A stretch of DNA of 64,000 nucleotides from Malachius bipustulatus (GCA_910589415.1 OU342630.1:28367867-28431866), one strand, 5' to 3'. Counted from the stretch's first letter, positions 23,701 through 33,888 are shown. Notes: generated by a model from the sequence alone, not told the origin. Program-made: numbers and translations.

Positions 23701-25384
23701 ACTGGCACCGACCAATTAATGACATACAAATTATGTTTTCAGGACTTTCTGTGTCTAACCAGCTTCCTAGCCCCATAATAATTCGGACCGCAAGTGTACG
23801 ACTCTGTACTTCTGGCAGATATGGTATCGGCATTGATGTATCTGTCCCTGTTGAGCTCGTAATATTTCTGCTTCCGTTATGTGTTATGAAAATCTTGTTC
23901 ATTTTTGTGTGCGTAGTAACCTTCTTCCAGAGATTTTCCAGAGATGCTTACTTTTGAGAGTGGTTCTCTTTCTTGTTATTTTTTGCTGATTTTTTAATGA
24001 CCACTTCGGCTCCTCAATAATGATTAGAGAAATAAAGTCCTTTGAAGAAGTCAACCGTCGACGTGAACAATAATTTGGAGTCGAAAAGGTTTTTACGGTA
24101 GTGATAGAATTGAAAAATCTTTAAAATTGGTTTCTTAAAAAACAAAGTTTAATATCTGTTTTTTGTCTTAGATACGTCTAAAATAATACTTACGCTGGAA
24201 GATCTTTAGAATCTAGGCGCTACATATAACCGACCCTGTATAATCATTAAACAGCTCCCTTTTCTAAGTCGAACAATGATACAGAATGTTAGCTGAACGA
24301 TTCTTATCTGGTCATCGAGTGAGCTACCGTCTCGAGATTATGGAACAGCGATTCCTGCAGCAAGAATCAGTAACGAGGAAAAATGGCCAAGTAGCAATGG
24401 CTTATCTTAATGGCGCGAGGTTTTTTACAGCGTGCCACCTTTACCTATTCCATAATGTAATGAGTCAATTACCAGTGTCCCATCTGATAAGAAATGCGGC
24501 CCAGAACACTAGGTATAATTACTAACTGCGAGGTGCTCTGATACTTGCAGGATTTACATTAGCACGATCCGCTATCGGACCATGGAGAACATGTCTCTAT
24601 CGTCGATGCCTCTGGAGACCCCGGTACCGACCCTTGGTTTCTTATAATACCTAATTGTTAGTAAAGGAATACGATGTAATTAAACTAACAAACTTTGTTA
24701 ACTTTTCGTTTTTACAAACATATTTTTCAAAGAATCTGCAGAGAAGTTATAGTCTTTGGAAAATCATTTGAAACGAAAAAAAATTCAATGATTTTACGGG
24801 GTATTGTAAATATGTTAGCGTTATATATTTAAATAAAATTAAATAGTTAATTAAGTTCTTTGATTTGTTTACCGAAATCTGGGATGTACCTTTATCGAAT
24901 ACTTTATAATTTTTTATCTGACGTTACGATAAGAAATTGGGAAATAAAACCATCGAAACCAAGCAGGGAGGTGCTTCTGCTAATAATTAATTATTATTAA
25001 TATCTATAACTATTGTTATTTTTGTTAAACGTATCAGTTTAGTATTGTGATACTTTTATGCCTTATTAGCAATTTAATAATCAATATGGCATTTTTGAGA
25101 CAATTTATTCGTTTTTTATTGTGAAATAGATCCCTACCTATAATTAGCGATAAAAATTGAAAAGCAAAACGTTTTTTCAACGATTGATCAGACATGCACC
25201 TCTTGAATTGTACCCTTGAATTTGACATTAAGGTTGTGCAAATTTGATCGATATATGATTGTAAGTTTTCTCAGTTACGTGTGCTGGTGTTTTAAACAGC
25301 AAAAGTCTATGACAAAAGCAAAATTCTTGCAAATGTCTTCTATTTGTCATACTGAGGCAAACATTTTCGCCAGTCTGTCAGATA
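20701..25384. other. 4.7-kb stretch without recognised genes
   Basis: A perfect 24-bp palindrome (TACCTACATAAT and its complement) lies at 21332-21355. A 15-bp palindrome ATGGGGTATCCCCAT is near 20808. Open frames at 22318-22578 (minus), 22805-23353 (plus, 182 codons), 23470-23902 (minus) and 24286-24525 (plus) have no domain I recognise. The 182-codon frame is Leu/Ser/Phe rich and overlaps others, so I regard it as unproven. I see no splice structure that links them. Confidence 0.35.
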
Positions 25385-25396
25385 TATGCTCATTAC
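25385..25396. repeat. Left target-site duplication of the composite PLE
   Basis: TATGCTCATTAC here is repeated exactly at 30854-30865, immediately outside the two ends of the inverted PLE pair. This marks the whole 5.46-kb structure as one insertion. Confidence 0.85.
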
Positions 25397-25550
25397 TTAG
25401 TTGGTTATTGGGAGCGCAGTCGAAAAAGGAGAAAATCATAAAATTGTTTCTATTTTGCTAGCTTTCGAGGGTTTTATTCACCTCTTCATCAGGCACTAAA
25501 ATTGAACAAGAATTTTTTAAATCAGACATGAATTACAGTAAACAATCACA
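25397..25550 (-). repeat. PLE terminal repeat (pseudo-LTR), outer copy
   Basis: The sequence from TTAGTTGGTTATTGGGAG to about CAGTAAAC matches 28611-28755 in the same orientation and about 30659-30812 inverted. It contains a hammerhead-like motif (25450-25503). In this position it is the 3' terminal repeat of the minus-strand copy. Confidence 0.8.
25450..25503 (-). ncRNA. Hammerhead-ribozyme-like motif, PLE copy A
   Basis: On the minus strand: core CTGATGA (25487-25493), a spare A, stem II GAGG/CCTC, then GAAA (25463-25466). The bases after GAA are AGCT, self-complementary, so a two-molecule stem III can form. They are followed by A as the cleavage base. Stem I pairs GTGC with GCAA over three pairs (CGU with GCA by Watson-Crick rule) before an internal loop. 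It is identical to the motifs at 28661-28713 and 30711-30765. Hammerheads with reduced stem III that act as dimers are reported for PLEs. Activity here is inferred, not shown. Confidence 0.65.
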
Positions 25551-25570
25551 AACTTACATGAAACAGTTGA

Positions 25571-25825
25571 TTACAAGTCATGAATTTTCCTTAAAATTAA
25601 CATTACAAAATCTAATATCCACGTGGGAAAAATCTTTTTCATTCTCTTGCAGTTTTCCATTTGAAGTAAAATGACTAGACAAAACTCAAAAAGAGGGATC
25701 ACAGATAGAAATTGCACAATATTAATCACAGCAAGAGCAGTCTTATTTAATTTAATTATGTAGGAGAATTTTCTCATTCCTATTATACTAATAATAATTT
25801 TTCTTTTCGAGTAAGGGAGCAACAC
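25571..25825 (-). other. 84-codon open frame in the PLE 3' region
   Basis: This frame between the PLE ORF and its terminal repeat is repeated with an identical translation at 30388-30642 on the other strand. Identity simply follows from the near-identical arms, so it is not evidence of coding by itself. The product is Ile/Leu rich with a basic N-terminus (RKIIISIIG) and a hydrophobic centre. I recognise no domain. It is most likely untranslated 3' sequence. Confidence 0.2.
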
Positions 25826-26064
25826 AATCCATTTTGTAAAGTAGGTAGATTAGATGTGAAATTTTTTTTATTATTATTATCAATTTTTACTTGATTTGAC
25901 CTCGGACAGGTAGAAACGACATTATACTTGATCTGATTGATGGAGTGACATCTGATGTTAGGATTTATTGGTTCTTCTTTTTAATTTTTTTTTAAATGGT
26001 CTTGTCCTTCTAGTGTACGTGGTTGGTATCTGTCAACAGAATATATAATTTATATGAGTATTGT

Positions 26065-28569
26065 CTATGTATTGTCTGTGGTATGTCTGGTATGTCTTTG
26101 TTTGTCCAATTCAAGGAGGTAGGTATAGATGGTGCTTAAACCTTCGATGTCTTTTCTAAAGTTCATCTTGTTGTCCTCTTGGTAGATTCTGATCATTTCG
26201 ACAATCTCTCGTTTTTTTCTTCCTCTAACGATGTCTAGGATGGATGTTTCTTCGTATGCTATTGTATGTCCGGTTTCAGTGGCATGCTTGGCAAGTGCGC
26301 TTCTGTCTGGGTTTCTTGTGGTATCTCTCTGGTGGTCGGTAATTCTGGCCTTCATTGTTCTTGATGTTTGTCCTATGTACTTTAAGTTGCAGCCTTGACA
26401 TGGGATGGAGTAGACTACTTGTGTCTGTTGGAGTGTGGGTGTTTTATCTTTTAGGTTCGTAAACAAGTTGCCGATGGTTTTTTGGCTTTTTACTGCTATT
26501 TTGACTCCTTCTATATTATTCAGTACATTTTTTATTTGTTGTGTTAATTCTGGGACGTATGGAATAGAGATGTATTTTGTTCTTACTGGTTCCGTTGGTG
26601 TTTCTTCTGTCGTTGGTGGGGTTGTAGTTGTGGGTTGTGGTGTCTGTTGTGCTGTCGATGCTGGTGTTGATCTGAGAAGTCTATTGAGAAGTCCAGTGGG
26701 GTAGGAGTTTTCTTTGAGTATCTGGTGTAATCTCTCTATGTTACGTTGTTTGAATTCAGGATGTGATAGTTGAAGTATTCGATTTTTCATGTTAAGTACC
26801 ACATTTATTTTCATTTTCATGGTGTGGAAGGAGTGGTAGTTCAAGTATCTCCCTGATGATGTGGGTTTCATGTACCAGTCTGTTTTTAAATGTTGTCCCG
26901 TTCTCACTACTAGCATGTCGAGGAAGGGGACCGATGAATTATTTTCTTCTTCTATTGTGAACTGTATCCTAGGATGTATGTTGTTAATTGTTGTTAGGAT
27001 GTCTTGGGCTTTTTCTTTAGGGATTGAACAGATGATGTCGTCCACATATTTTTTGATAAAGGGGAGTTGGTAGTTAAGTTTATTAGTCAGCTCCTCTAAG
27101 ATATCATCCATAACGTACTGTGCCATAATGGGGGAAGCTTTTGAGCCCATTGGTGATCCAAAGACTTGTTTGTAATATTGTTTTTGGAAGGAGAAATATG
27201 TGGAATCGAAAATGAACTTGACAAGCATGATGAATCGTTGTTGGGGTATATTGCAAATGTCTGAAATATTGTCCCATCTTTTTTGTATGCTTTTTATTAC
27301 TAGTTCGACAGGTATGTTTGAGAACAACGACACCACGTCTAGACTGATGATAGAGTGTTGTGGTGGGAGGTGAAAATCATTGATAAATCTTGCAAATTCA
27401 AAGGAGTCTTTAATAAAAAATCTATTATCTTGGTTGTAAGCTCTGGTTAAGATATCAGTAACTAACTCTGTGATTTTTGAATTTGGTGTGTCTATTGAGG
27501 AAATTATCGGTCTGAGGGTTAGTTGTGGTTTATGTATCTTTGGTAGTCCGTAGAATTTGGCCGCGACACCATCGTATGTCATTAATTTGCGAGCTTCTTC
27601 TGATGTTATGTAACCTTCCTTTTTTAATTCGGACACTATTTTATTAGCTTTGTTTTGGATTGTGTTCGTTGGGTCTTTTTGGATAGGTTGGTAATATTCC
27701 CTGTCAGAGAGTATTGTGTTTGCAAGTCTCGTATACTCGTCTCTGTCCATCACCACTGTGGTGTTTCCTTTGTCTGCTCGGGATACTATGATTTGAGGGT
27801 GGTCTTTAAGAAATTTTTTTGTCTTATTGTAGGTTATTTGTTTAGGGTCTGCTATGGAATTTTTTTGACAATAATTCGTGAGGATGTTTGTGATTTTTGT
27901 GGTTATGAGGGGTTTATTGTGTGTTGCCGTGTCTATATTTAACGTTTCGATTTCTGCTATGATGTGGGGAATTTGGAGGTCTTTTTTTGTTGGTGTGAGA
28001 CTGAATTTTGGTCCTAGGGCTAGGAAGGTTGAAATGTCATCTGGTATTTGTATGGATGAGATGTTTTTGAACCAACTGTCTTTGGTATCTATTTTTGTTT
28101 GCTGTCGTTGCTTTAGTCTAATTAATTTACCGTGCTGTGTGTTTTTTACTCTGTTGAATTCAATGTCAAGAGCCCTGTCACTACGTTGTTTGTATTGTCC
28201 CCAGAGGTGTTCTGGTAGAATGTCTCTTAATTGTCTTTCTAATGTCTGCTGTCTTTTTTGTACAAAGATCAAGTTTTTTATAGTTATTGAGATTTCTAAA
28301 GAAAGGATTGTGCTACTTAACCTTTTACATGTTTTGTATACTTCTTGTCCGGTCTTGGGGTCCCAGTATTCTAGGGTGTTGCCAATGTTGTTCAGGCGTC
28401 CTTCTATGTGTGTCGGTGTCAGTCCCTGGGATCTGCAGGTAAGTAGAAAGATCCTCCTGTTTTTGAGCGATGCCAGTCTGTTACGGTTTATCTTGTACTG
28501 ATTGAGTAGATGCACGGTGTGTTGGCTGTATGTCTCGCCGATCTCTCGAAAAAATCCCATTTTTGACAT
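26065..28569 (-). CDS. Penelope-like reverse transcriptase / GIY-YIG endonuclease, 834 aa
   Basis: A single uninterrupted frame encodes the PLE replication protein, which copies element RNA at a nicked chromosomal site. Reverse-transcriptase landmarks are KFYGLPKIHK and LRPIISSIDTPNS (about residues 340-365), SLDVVSLFSNIP with the first catalytic Asp at about 411, FGSPMGSKASPIMA (about 472-485), and YVDDI at 508-512 with the paired Asps. The C-terminus is a GIY-YIG endonuclease (about 718-805): YSIPC, C-X2-C, KYIGQTSR, and a later Arg and His-rich block (TDHQRD, AKHATETGH) expected in PLE endonucleases. Length is normal for the family. The start used is 41 bp downstream of the terminal repeat; a second ATG follows three codons later. 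No frameshift or stop is present, so this copy may be recently active. Confidence 0.95.
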   Translation of the reverse strand: MSKMGFFREIGETYSQHTVHLLNQYKINRNRLASLKNRRIFLLTCRSQGLTPTHIEGRLNNIGNTLEYWDPKTGQEVYKTCKRLSSTILSLEISITIKNLIFVQKRQQTLERQLRDILPEHLWGQYKQRSDRALDIEFNRVKNTQHGKLIRLKQRQQTKIDTKDSWFKNISSIQIPDDISTFLALGPKFSLTPTKKDLQIPHIIAEIETLNIDTATHNKPLITTKITNILTNYCQKNSIADPKQITYNKTKKFLKDHPQIIVSRADKGNTTVVMDRDEYTRLANTILSDREYYQPIQKDPTNTIQNKANKIVSELKKEGYITSEEARKLMTYDGVAAKFYGLPKIHKPQLTLRPIISSIDTPNSKITELVTDILTRAYNQDNRFFIKDSFEFARFINDFHLPPQHSIISLDVVSLFSNIPVELVIKSIQKRWDNISDICNIPQQRFIMLVKFIFDSTYFSFQKQYYKQVFGSPMGSKASPIMAQYVMDDILEELTNKLNYQLPFIKKYVDDIICSIPKEKAQDILTTINNIHPRIQFTIEEENNSSVPFLDMLVVRTGQHLKTDWYMKPTSSGRYLNYHSFHTMKMKINVVLNMKNRILQLSHPEFKQRNIERLHQILKENSYPTGLLNRLLRSTPASTAQQTPQPTTTTPPTTEETPTEPVRTKYISIPYVPELTQQIKNVLNNIEGVKIAVKSQKTIGNLFTNLKDKTPTLQQTQVVYSIPCQGCNLKYIGQTSRTMKARITDHQRDTTRNPDRSALAKHATETGHTIAYEETSILDIVRGRKKREIVEMIRIYQEDNKMNFRKDIEGLSTIYTYLLELDKQRHTRHTTDNT

Positions 28570-28610
28570 AAGTTGGTCACCAATTCTTGACTGAATATGT
28601 TAAATAATTA

Positions 28611-28755
28611 GTTGGTTATTGGGAGCGCAGTCGAAAAAGGAGAAAATCATAAAATTGTTTCTATTTTGCTAGCTTTCGAGGGTTTTATTCACCTCTTCAT
28701 CAGGCACTAAAATTGAACAAGAATTTTTTTTAAATCAGACATGAATTACAGTAAA
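28611..28755 (-). repeat. PLE terminal repeat (pseudo-LTR), internal copy
   Basis: This 145-bp copy lies upstream of the PLE ORF, in the same orientation as 25397-25550. It ends abruptly at CAGTAAAC, where the opposite-strand truncated copy begins. A 40-bp leader (28571-28610) separates it from the ORF. It contains the second hammerhead-like motif. Confidence 0.8.
28661..28713 (-). ncRNA. Hammerhead-ribozyme-like motif, PLE copy B
   Basis: It has the same core as copy A: CTGATGA at 28697-28703, GAAA at 28674-28677, and an AGCT mini stem III followed by A. Lying upstream of the ORF, cleavage would set the 5' end of the PLE transcript, in keeping with the role proposed for hammerheads in PLE terminal repeats. 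Confidence 0.65.
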
Positions 28756-28756
28756 C

Positions 28757-30149
28757 TGATATCTTAACCAGAGCTTACAACCAAGATAATAGATTTTTTA
28801 TTAAAGACTCCTTTGAATTTGCAAGATTTATCAATGATTTTCACCTCCCACCACAACACTCTATCATCAGTCTAGACGTGGTGTCGTTGTTCTCAAACAT
28901 ACCTGTCGAACTAGTAATAAAAAGCATACAAAAAAGATGGGACAATATTTCAGACATTTGCAATATACCCCAACAACGATTCATCATGCTTGTCAAGTTC
29001 ATTTTCGATTCCACATATTTCTCCTTCCAAAAACAATATTACAAACAAGTCTTTGGATCACCAATGGGCTCAAAAGCTTCCCCCATTATGGCACAGTACG
29101 TTATGGATGATATCTTAGAGGAGCTGACTAATAAACTTAACTACCAACTCCCCTTTATCAAAAAAATATGTGGACGACATCATCTGTTCAATTCCTAAAG
29201 AAAAAGCCCAAGACATCCTAACAACAATTAACAACATACATCCTAGGATACAGTTCACAATAGAAGAAGAAAATAATTCTCGGTCCCCTTCCTCGACATG
29301 CTAGTAGTGAGAACGGGACAACATTTAAAAACAGACTGGTACATGAAACCCACATCATCAGGGAGATACTTGAACTACCACTCCTTCCACACCATGAAAA
29401 TGAAAATAAATGTGGTACTTAACATGAAAAATCGAATACTTCAACTATCACATCCTGAATTCAAACAACGTAACATAGAGAGATTACACCAGATACTCAA
29501 AGAAAACTCCTACCCCACTGGACTTCTCAATAGACTTCTCAGATCAACACCAGCATCGACAGCACAACAGACACCACAACCCACAACTACAACCCCACCA
29601 ACGACAGAAGAAACACCAACGGAACCAGTAAGAACAAAATACATCTCTATTCCATACGTCCCAGAATTAACACAACAAATAAAAAATGTACTGAATAAAA
29701 TAGAAGGAGTCAAAATAGCAGTAAAAAGCCAAAAAACCATCGGCAACTTGTTTACGAACCTAAAAGATAAAACACCCACACTCCAACAGACACAAGTAGT
29801 CTACTCCATCCCATGTCAAGGCTGCAACTTAAAGTACATAGGACAAACATCAAGAACAATGAAGGCCAGAATTACCGACCACCAGAGAGATACCACAAGA
29901 AACCCAGACAGAAGCGCACTTGCCAAGCATGCCACTGAAACCGGACATACAATAGCATACGAAGAAACATCCATCCTAGACATCGTTAGAGGAAGAAAAA
30001 AACGAGAGATTGTCGAAATGATCAGAATCTACCAAGAGGACAACAAGATGAACTTTAGAAAAGACATCGAAGGTTTAAGCACCATCTATACCTACCTCCT
30101 TGAATTGGACAAACAAAGACATACCAGACATACCACAGACAATACATAG
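28757..30149 (+). pseudogene. 5'-truncated PLE ORF, opposite orientation
   Basis: This copy corresponds to the last ~460 codons of the 834-codon ORF, from the block preceding the first catalytic Asp to the normal C-terminus. It retains SLFSNIP, FGSPMGSKASP and the complete GIY-YIG region. Relative to the intact copy it has one extra A in a run at 29160-29166, just before the YVDD motif, and one lost base near 29280. The two shifts cancel, so the frames 28878-29198 and 29298-30149 are in register but the catalytic YVDD segment between them is out of frame. One further substitution (Asn to Lys, near 29698) is visible. It cannot encode an active enzyme. Confidence 0.9.
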
Positions 30150-30387
30150 ACAATACTCATATAAATTATATATTCTGTTGACAGATACCAACCACGTACA
30201 CTAGAAGGACAAGACCATTTAAAAAAAAAATAAAAAGAAGAACCAATAAATCCTAACATCAGATGTCACTCCATCAATCAGATCAAGTATAATGTCGTTT
30301 CTACCTGTCCGAGGTCAAATCAAGTAAAAATTGATAATAATAATAAAAAAATTTCACATCTAATCTACCTACTTTACAAAATGGATT

Positions 30388-30642
30388 GTGTTGCTCCCTT
30401 ACTCGAAAAGAAAAATTATTATTAGTATAATAGGAATGAGAAAATTCTCCTACATAATTAAATTAAATAAGACTGCTCTTGCTGTGATTAATATTGTGCA
30501 ATTTCTATCTGTGATCCCTCTTTTTGAGTTTTGTCTAGTCATTTTACTTCAAATGGAAAACTGCAAGAGAATGAAAAAGATTTTTCCCACGTGGATATTA
30601 GATTTTGTAATGTTAATTTTAAGGAAAATTCATGACTTGTAA
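30388..30642 (+). other. 84-codon open frame in the PLE 3' region, inverted copy
   Basis: This is the mirror of 25571-25825 with the same translation. It lies between the truncated PLE ORF and its terminal repeat. It is probably non-coding 3' sequence; I recognise no domain. Confidence 0.2.
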
Positions 30643-30658
30643 TCAACTGTTTCATGTA

Positions 30659-30812
30659 AGTTTGTGATTGTTTACTGTAATTCATGTCTGATTTAAAAAA
30701 TTCTTGTTCAATTTTAGTGCCTGATGAAGAGGTGAATAAAACCCTCGAAAGCTAGCAAAATAGAAACAATTTTATGATTTTCTCCTTTTTCGACTGCGCT
30801 CCCAATAACCAA
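30659..30812 (+). repeat. PLE terminal repeat (pseudo-LTR), inverted copy
   Basis: It is the inverted match of 25397-25550 and 28611-28755, ending CCCAATAACCAACTAA. The sequence continues 41 bp into what is, on the other strand, the leader between terminal repeat and ORF. The copied RNA therefore ran past one terminal repeat into the next unit, as expected from a tandem donor. Confidence 0.8.
30711..30765 (+). ncRNA. Hammerhead-ribozyme-like motif, PLE copy C
   Basis: Core CTGATGA at 30721-30727, one spare A, stem II GAGG (30729-30732) with CCTC (30743-30746), GAAA at 30747-30750, and self-complementary AGCT at 30750-30753. The predicted cleavage base is A30754. Stem I pairs TGC-side bases before the core with GCA after it, then an internal loop and a U-run facing an A-run. 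The extra base after CTGATGA is shared by the unrelated motifs at 38.7 and 59.0 kb. Confidence 0.65.
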
Positions 30813-30853
30813 CTAATTATTTAACATATTCAGTCAAGAATTGGTGACCAACT

Positions 30854-30865
30854 TATGCTCATTAC
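30854..30865. repeat. Right target-site duplication of the composite PLE
   Basis: TATGCTCATTAC is an exact match to 25385-25396. A 12-bp duplication is in the usual range for PLE target sites. Confidence 0.85.
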
Positions 30866-31107
30866 GTTGGACACAATAAATGAATCTAAAGCAAGAGTTC
30901 TGTAGGACCTATATTATGCGTTATCAGCGGAATCCAAGCTAGGCCCGTATACAAAGTCACAAAAATTGAGTCTAGATTGCACCTGCTAGCACATAACAAA
31001 GTATTGATTTTAACTTCACATTTATCAGGTGTCGCTTGCTGTATAGTAACTATAGTAAAATCACTTGAGTAAGTTAGCTTTCTTCTAAAAGTAAGCTTCT
31101 CTTACAT

Positions 31108-31195
31108 AGTCTATGATATGAGATTTGAATCTCAAACGACCCCTAGATTCCTGGCTTCAGGAATCGGTCTTAACCACATACTGTGGTCTAAAAAG
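31108..31195 (-). ncRNA. Degenerate tRNA-like sequence (possible SINE head or tRNA relic)
   Basis: Minus strand: TGGTTAAGACCG (31165-31176) resembles the internal A box of tRNA-Ser/Leu, and GATTCAAATC (31122-31131) matches a B box within a self-complementary T-arm-like stem (TGAGA/TCTCA). Between them is an 8-bp perfect hairpin GATTCCTG/CAGGAATC. The acceptor stem does not pair and the anticodon loop size is wrong, so it is not a functional tRNA. A tRNA-derived SINE fragment is the likeliest alternative. Confidence 0.3.
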
Positions 31196-31269
31196 CAACA
31201 CTTTTTGTTTTAGATTGATTCAAATTTAGAAGGTGATGATTGGTAATATTGATCTTCTATATCGCAGGC

Positions 31270-32255
31270 AGTTAATGTTTGGAATTGCAAGTTGCATCTC
31301 GCGAGCAAAACGAACGATATTTATCTGTGTGTCGTCTGCATATACATAAGCGGGCAGAATTAGTTGTAAAACACTTCCACAGCGCGAATAAAGGAATTAA
31401 AATAGAGTCCTGATGTATTCCAGACGACACTCTTTAAAAGAACACACTTTATTAGCCACACTTACAATTTTCTTCCGATTAGCGAGATAGCTGAACAACG
31501 AGTTACAGGTGTTTTCACCAACTCCTACATGTCGACAGATGCCAAGCAACATTTGGTGTTTAATTGTACCCAAAGCTCTGCTAAAAACAAAAAGAACCAA
31601 AGCACTAGCCATGCCAGCGTCTATCTTTTTCAGAATGTCGTCCTTGATACAGGCCGAAGCTGTACCACATCCATGCAGGGATTGAAATCCAGACTGAACA
31701 ACAGGGAATATGTTAAAATCTTCTAAGTGTGAAGTCAGCTGCTCTGACATGATCTTCTCCAATAGCTTATAGAGAACCGGCAAGATACTTCTGGGTCTAA
31801 GGTCTATAAAATCGCTGCATGGGACTATTAACTTTTGGAATAGGTTTCACAACTGCTATCTTCCACATTTCTGAAAATATGTAAACACTTTATCAAAGCC
31901 GTCCGCAACATGAGTCCAGTATGTGAAACATGCAGGTATCACATCCTTAATATGTCTCCAAATAGATCTCAAATCGACCCATGCCGGACAATACCAGAAG
32001 AACTTATAATAGTTGAAGTGGATCTCAGAGCGAGTTTTTGTTTTCATTTCTGGTGCGCTTTATACCGCAGGCGAATAAGAAATTGAAGGTTGTCAATTAG
32101 CCAAGGTTTTGTAATCCATATTCTCCTAACACAAACATGGATATTGAGTGAATCTATTAAAAATGAGTTAAAAAGGTGAATCAACAATTCTTCGACCAAC
32201 TTTGTCCCCGATCGCAGCACCAACCGTGCGGCGCAGTTAATAAGATAGCCTAAAG
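31270..32255 (-). pseudogene. LINE fragment: pre-RT region and reverse transcriptase
   Basis: Reading leftward, the minus strand shows a pre-RT segment (ITKPWLIDNLQFLIRLRYKA near 32100; WRHIKDVIPACFTYWTHVAD near 31930). It is followed by the reverse-transcriptase start (MWKIAVVKPIPK), then the frame 31397-31783 with LYKLLEKIMSEQLTSHLE and FSRALGTIKHQML (catalytic Asp replaced, normally DFSRAFD). After a gap comes VYADDTQINI at 31331-31342, the paired-Asp motif. The segment is truncated at both ends and split over several frames. It is a decayed LINE; the clade is not resolved. Confidence 0.8.
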
Positions 32256-33888
32256 GCAGTATATCTAGACCTAAGTTGAATCAAGGGAGTGTGATCGTGC
32301 TTCTTCGAAAGTGTTTCTGTCATTATCATCTTATTATGTTGTGCTAGTGCTATGAAATCTTTCGATGCTGATTTACTGTATTAAGTTCATTGGCTGTCAG
32401 TCGTGATTTTTGTTTATTATTTCACCGGCTAAGCTGTATGAATTACTTCAATGCGTTTATTTTATTTTATGGAATGAGGAGCTTACTTCAATAATAAATT
32501 GAAATCATGCAGGATAATGAACGTTTTATTCAATAGTCGTAAAGGGAATCATTAACAGTGTGATTTTTTAAATAAAACTGTTCGAAATTGTTTATGTGGT
32601 GAGATAGGTACGTAGATGTGTTTTCATTGCAATAGTGCATTGAGGAAAACAAAGTAAAGACTTGATCCAATTCCGGAAAATCAATTATCTCTTGAAAAGT
32701 GACTTGTAGTAGACTGGAAGTAAACAGTCCGCAAGAACACGACGATCCATTGATTTGAATATGCGATGCCGCCGATGCCAAATTAGGAGGTCGATACCTC
32801 ATTAATTAAATGAAACATGTCTGGGGTAAATGCAATGGAAATTAAGTATTTGTCAAGGACTGAGATTATGTGATGGCAACACGCGGTGGCAGTGGACAGA
32901 GCGCGCTGGCAGGAGCGACTGAATCGGCAACCCAAATACGGGAAGACACTGGACGCCGCAGACGGCCTCTGCACAAGTTGGACGGCTAAATGGGCACGAA
33001 GACTGCGAGCTGCATTGCGCGGGTCTCCCAACTTAATTACCTACCCATTCTTAGAATGGACGGATTAAAACTAGAAATTATTTTTATTGAGATTGACTTA
33101 AGTCTACCTATTTACGGGTTAAATGAAAGTCAAGAATAATTATTAATAATACTTTCTTCAAAATCTCGTTACTACCAATACATCTTCAGAATACGGATAA
33201 AAATTACTTGTTTTATAAGGAAGGGCTTTGAAAGGCAGTGGTTTTCCATAAACAATATATCATCATTTTACAGCCTAAACCGTGTAAAGTCGTTGGATTA
33301 GATGATCCTAAACCTCTCATATAATGGAAGTGAATGGTAACGATCAGAAATGTAGCAACTGCGTTGAAGGCCCTTTCTGCTATGTAAAAAAAAATGCATA
33401 CGGTATTATCGTATTACGTCTCCTATTGAAAACGTTAATAGATTTTGTCATTTTATGACGTAAATGTTTGCTTTCAGACATTTTGCGCGTAGCATATGGT
33501 CTGGGAGCATTTTTGTAAATGCCAAAAAAATTAGCCGAACAGTATTATAGCAATCTGGTTCAATTTTTTACCTGACGATTTCGGAATGATTTCGGGTTGT
33601 CTGATTAATAAGGTGTTCTACATCATATCAAAAACTTATTTTATCACGTCCAACATGTTTTTCAGACGAGTTATTGTGTTACCGATCGGTAAAATTTCTT
33701 AACGTTTTCAAAACGGTCTACAAATTTATTGTGCTCGTATTTTCTGCAAAAATAAATTTTTTCGCATTAACTGACCCCAATTCTGAAGATTATTTGTATC
33801 TTCAATTGGCTTACAGGCTCACAGTATTATGAAAAAAAAAGTATGGAGGCAAGAAAGAAGTTCTGGCGAAGGAACACAAATTTCCATA
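32256..33888. other. No recognised gene; one GC-richer patch
   Basis: The stretch is AT-rich except for about 32870-33040, which is GC-rich and open on both strands (82 codons minus, 60 codons plus). The plus-strand reading (ARWQERLNRQPKYGKTLDA) matches nothing I know. It could be a small host exon or an element fragment; no splice evidence decides. Confidence 0.3.

Larger units (their letters stand above)
25397..30853. mobile_element. Composite Penelope-like element: full copy head-to-head with a truncated copy
   Basis: The minus-strand copy runs from a terminal repeat (pseudo-LTR, 28611-28755) through the leader and 834-codon ORF to a second, outer terminal repeat at 25397-25550. Joined at 28756/28757 is a plus-strand copy lacking its 5' half. 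It runs from mid-ORF (28757) through its 3' region to a terminal repeat (about 30659-30812) plus the first ~40 nt of the next unit's leader (30813-30853). Inverted arms of about 2.06 kb (25397-27465 and 28757-30812) are nearly identical. A 12-bp target duplication flanks the whole. PLEs are known for tandem or inverted partial copies and pseudo-LTRs, which fits. Confidence 0.85.

Noticed and set aside
27878..28501. 207-codon frame on the plus strand
   Set aside because: It is the antisense shadow of the N-terminal half of the intact PLE ORF. Its Cys/Phe/Val-rich translation is typical of antisense frames.
32783..33068. Host exon in a GC-richer patch
   Set aside because: Both strands are open, no splice pair or family is evident, and the reading has no partner exons nearby.
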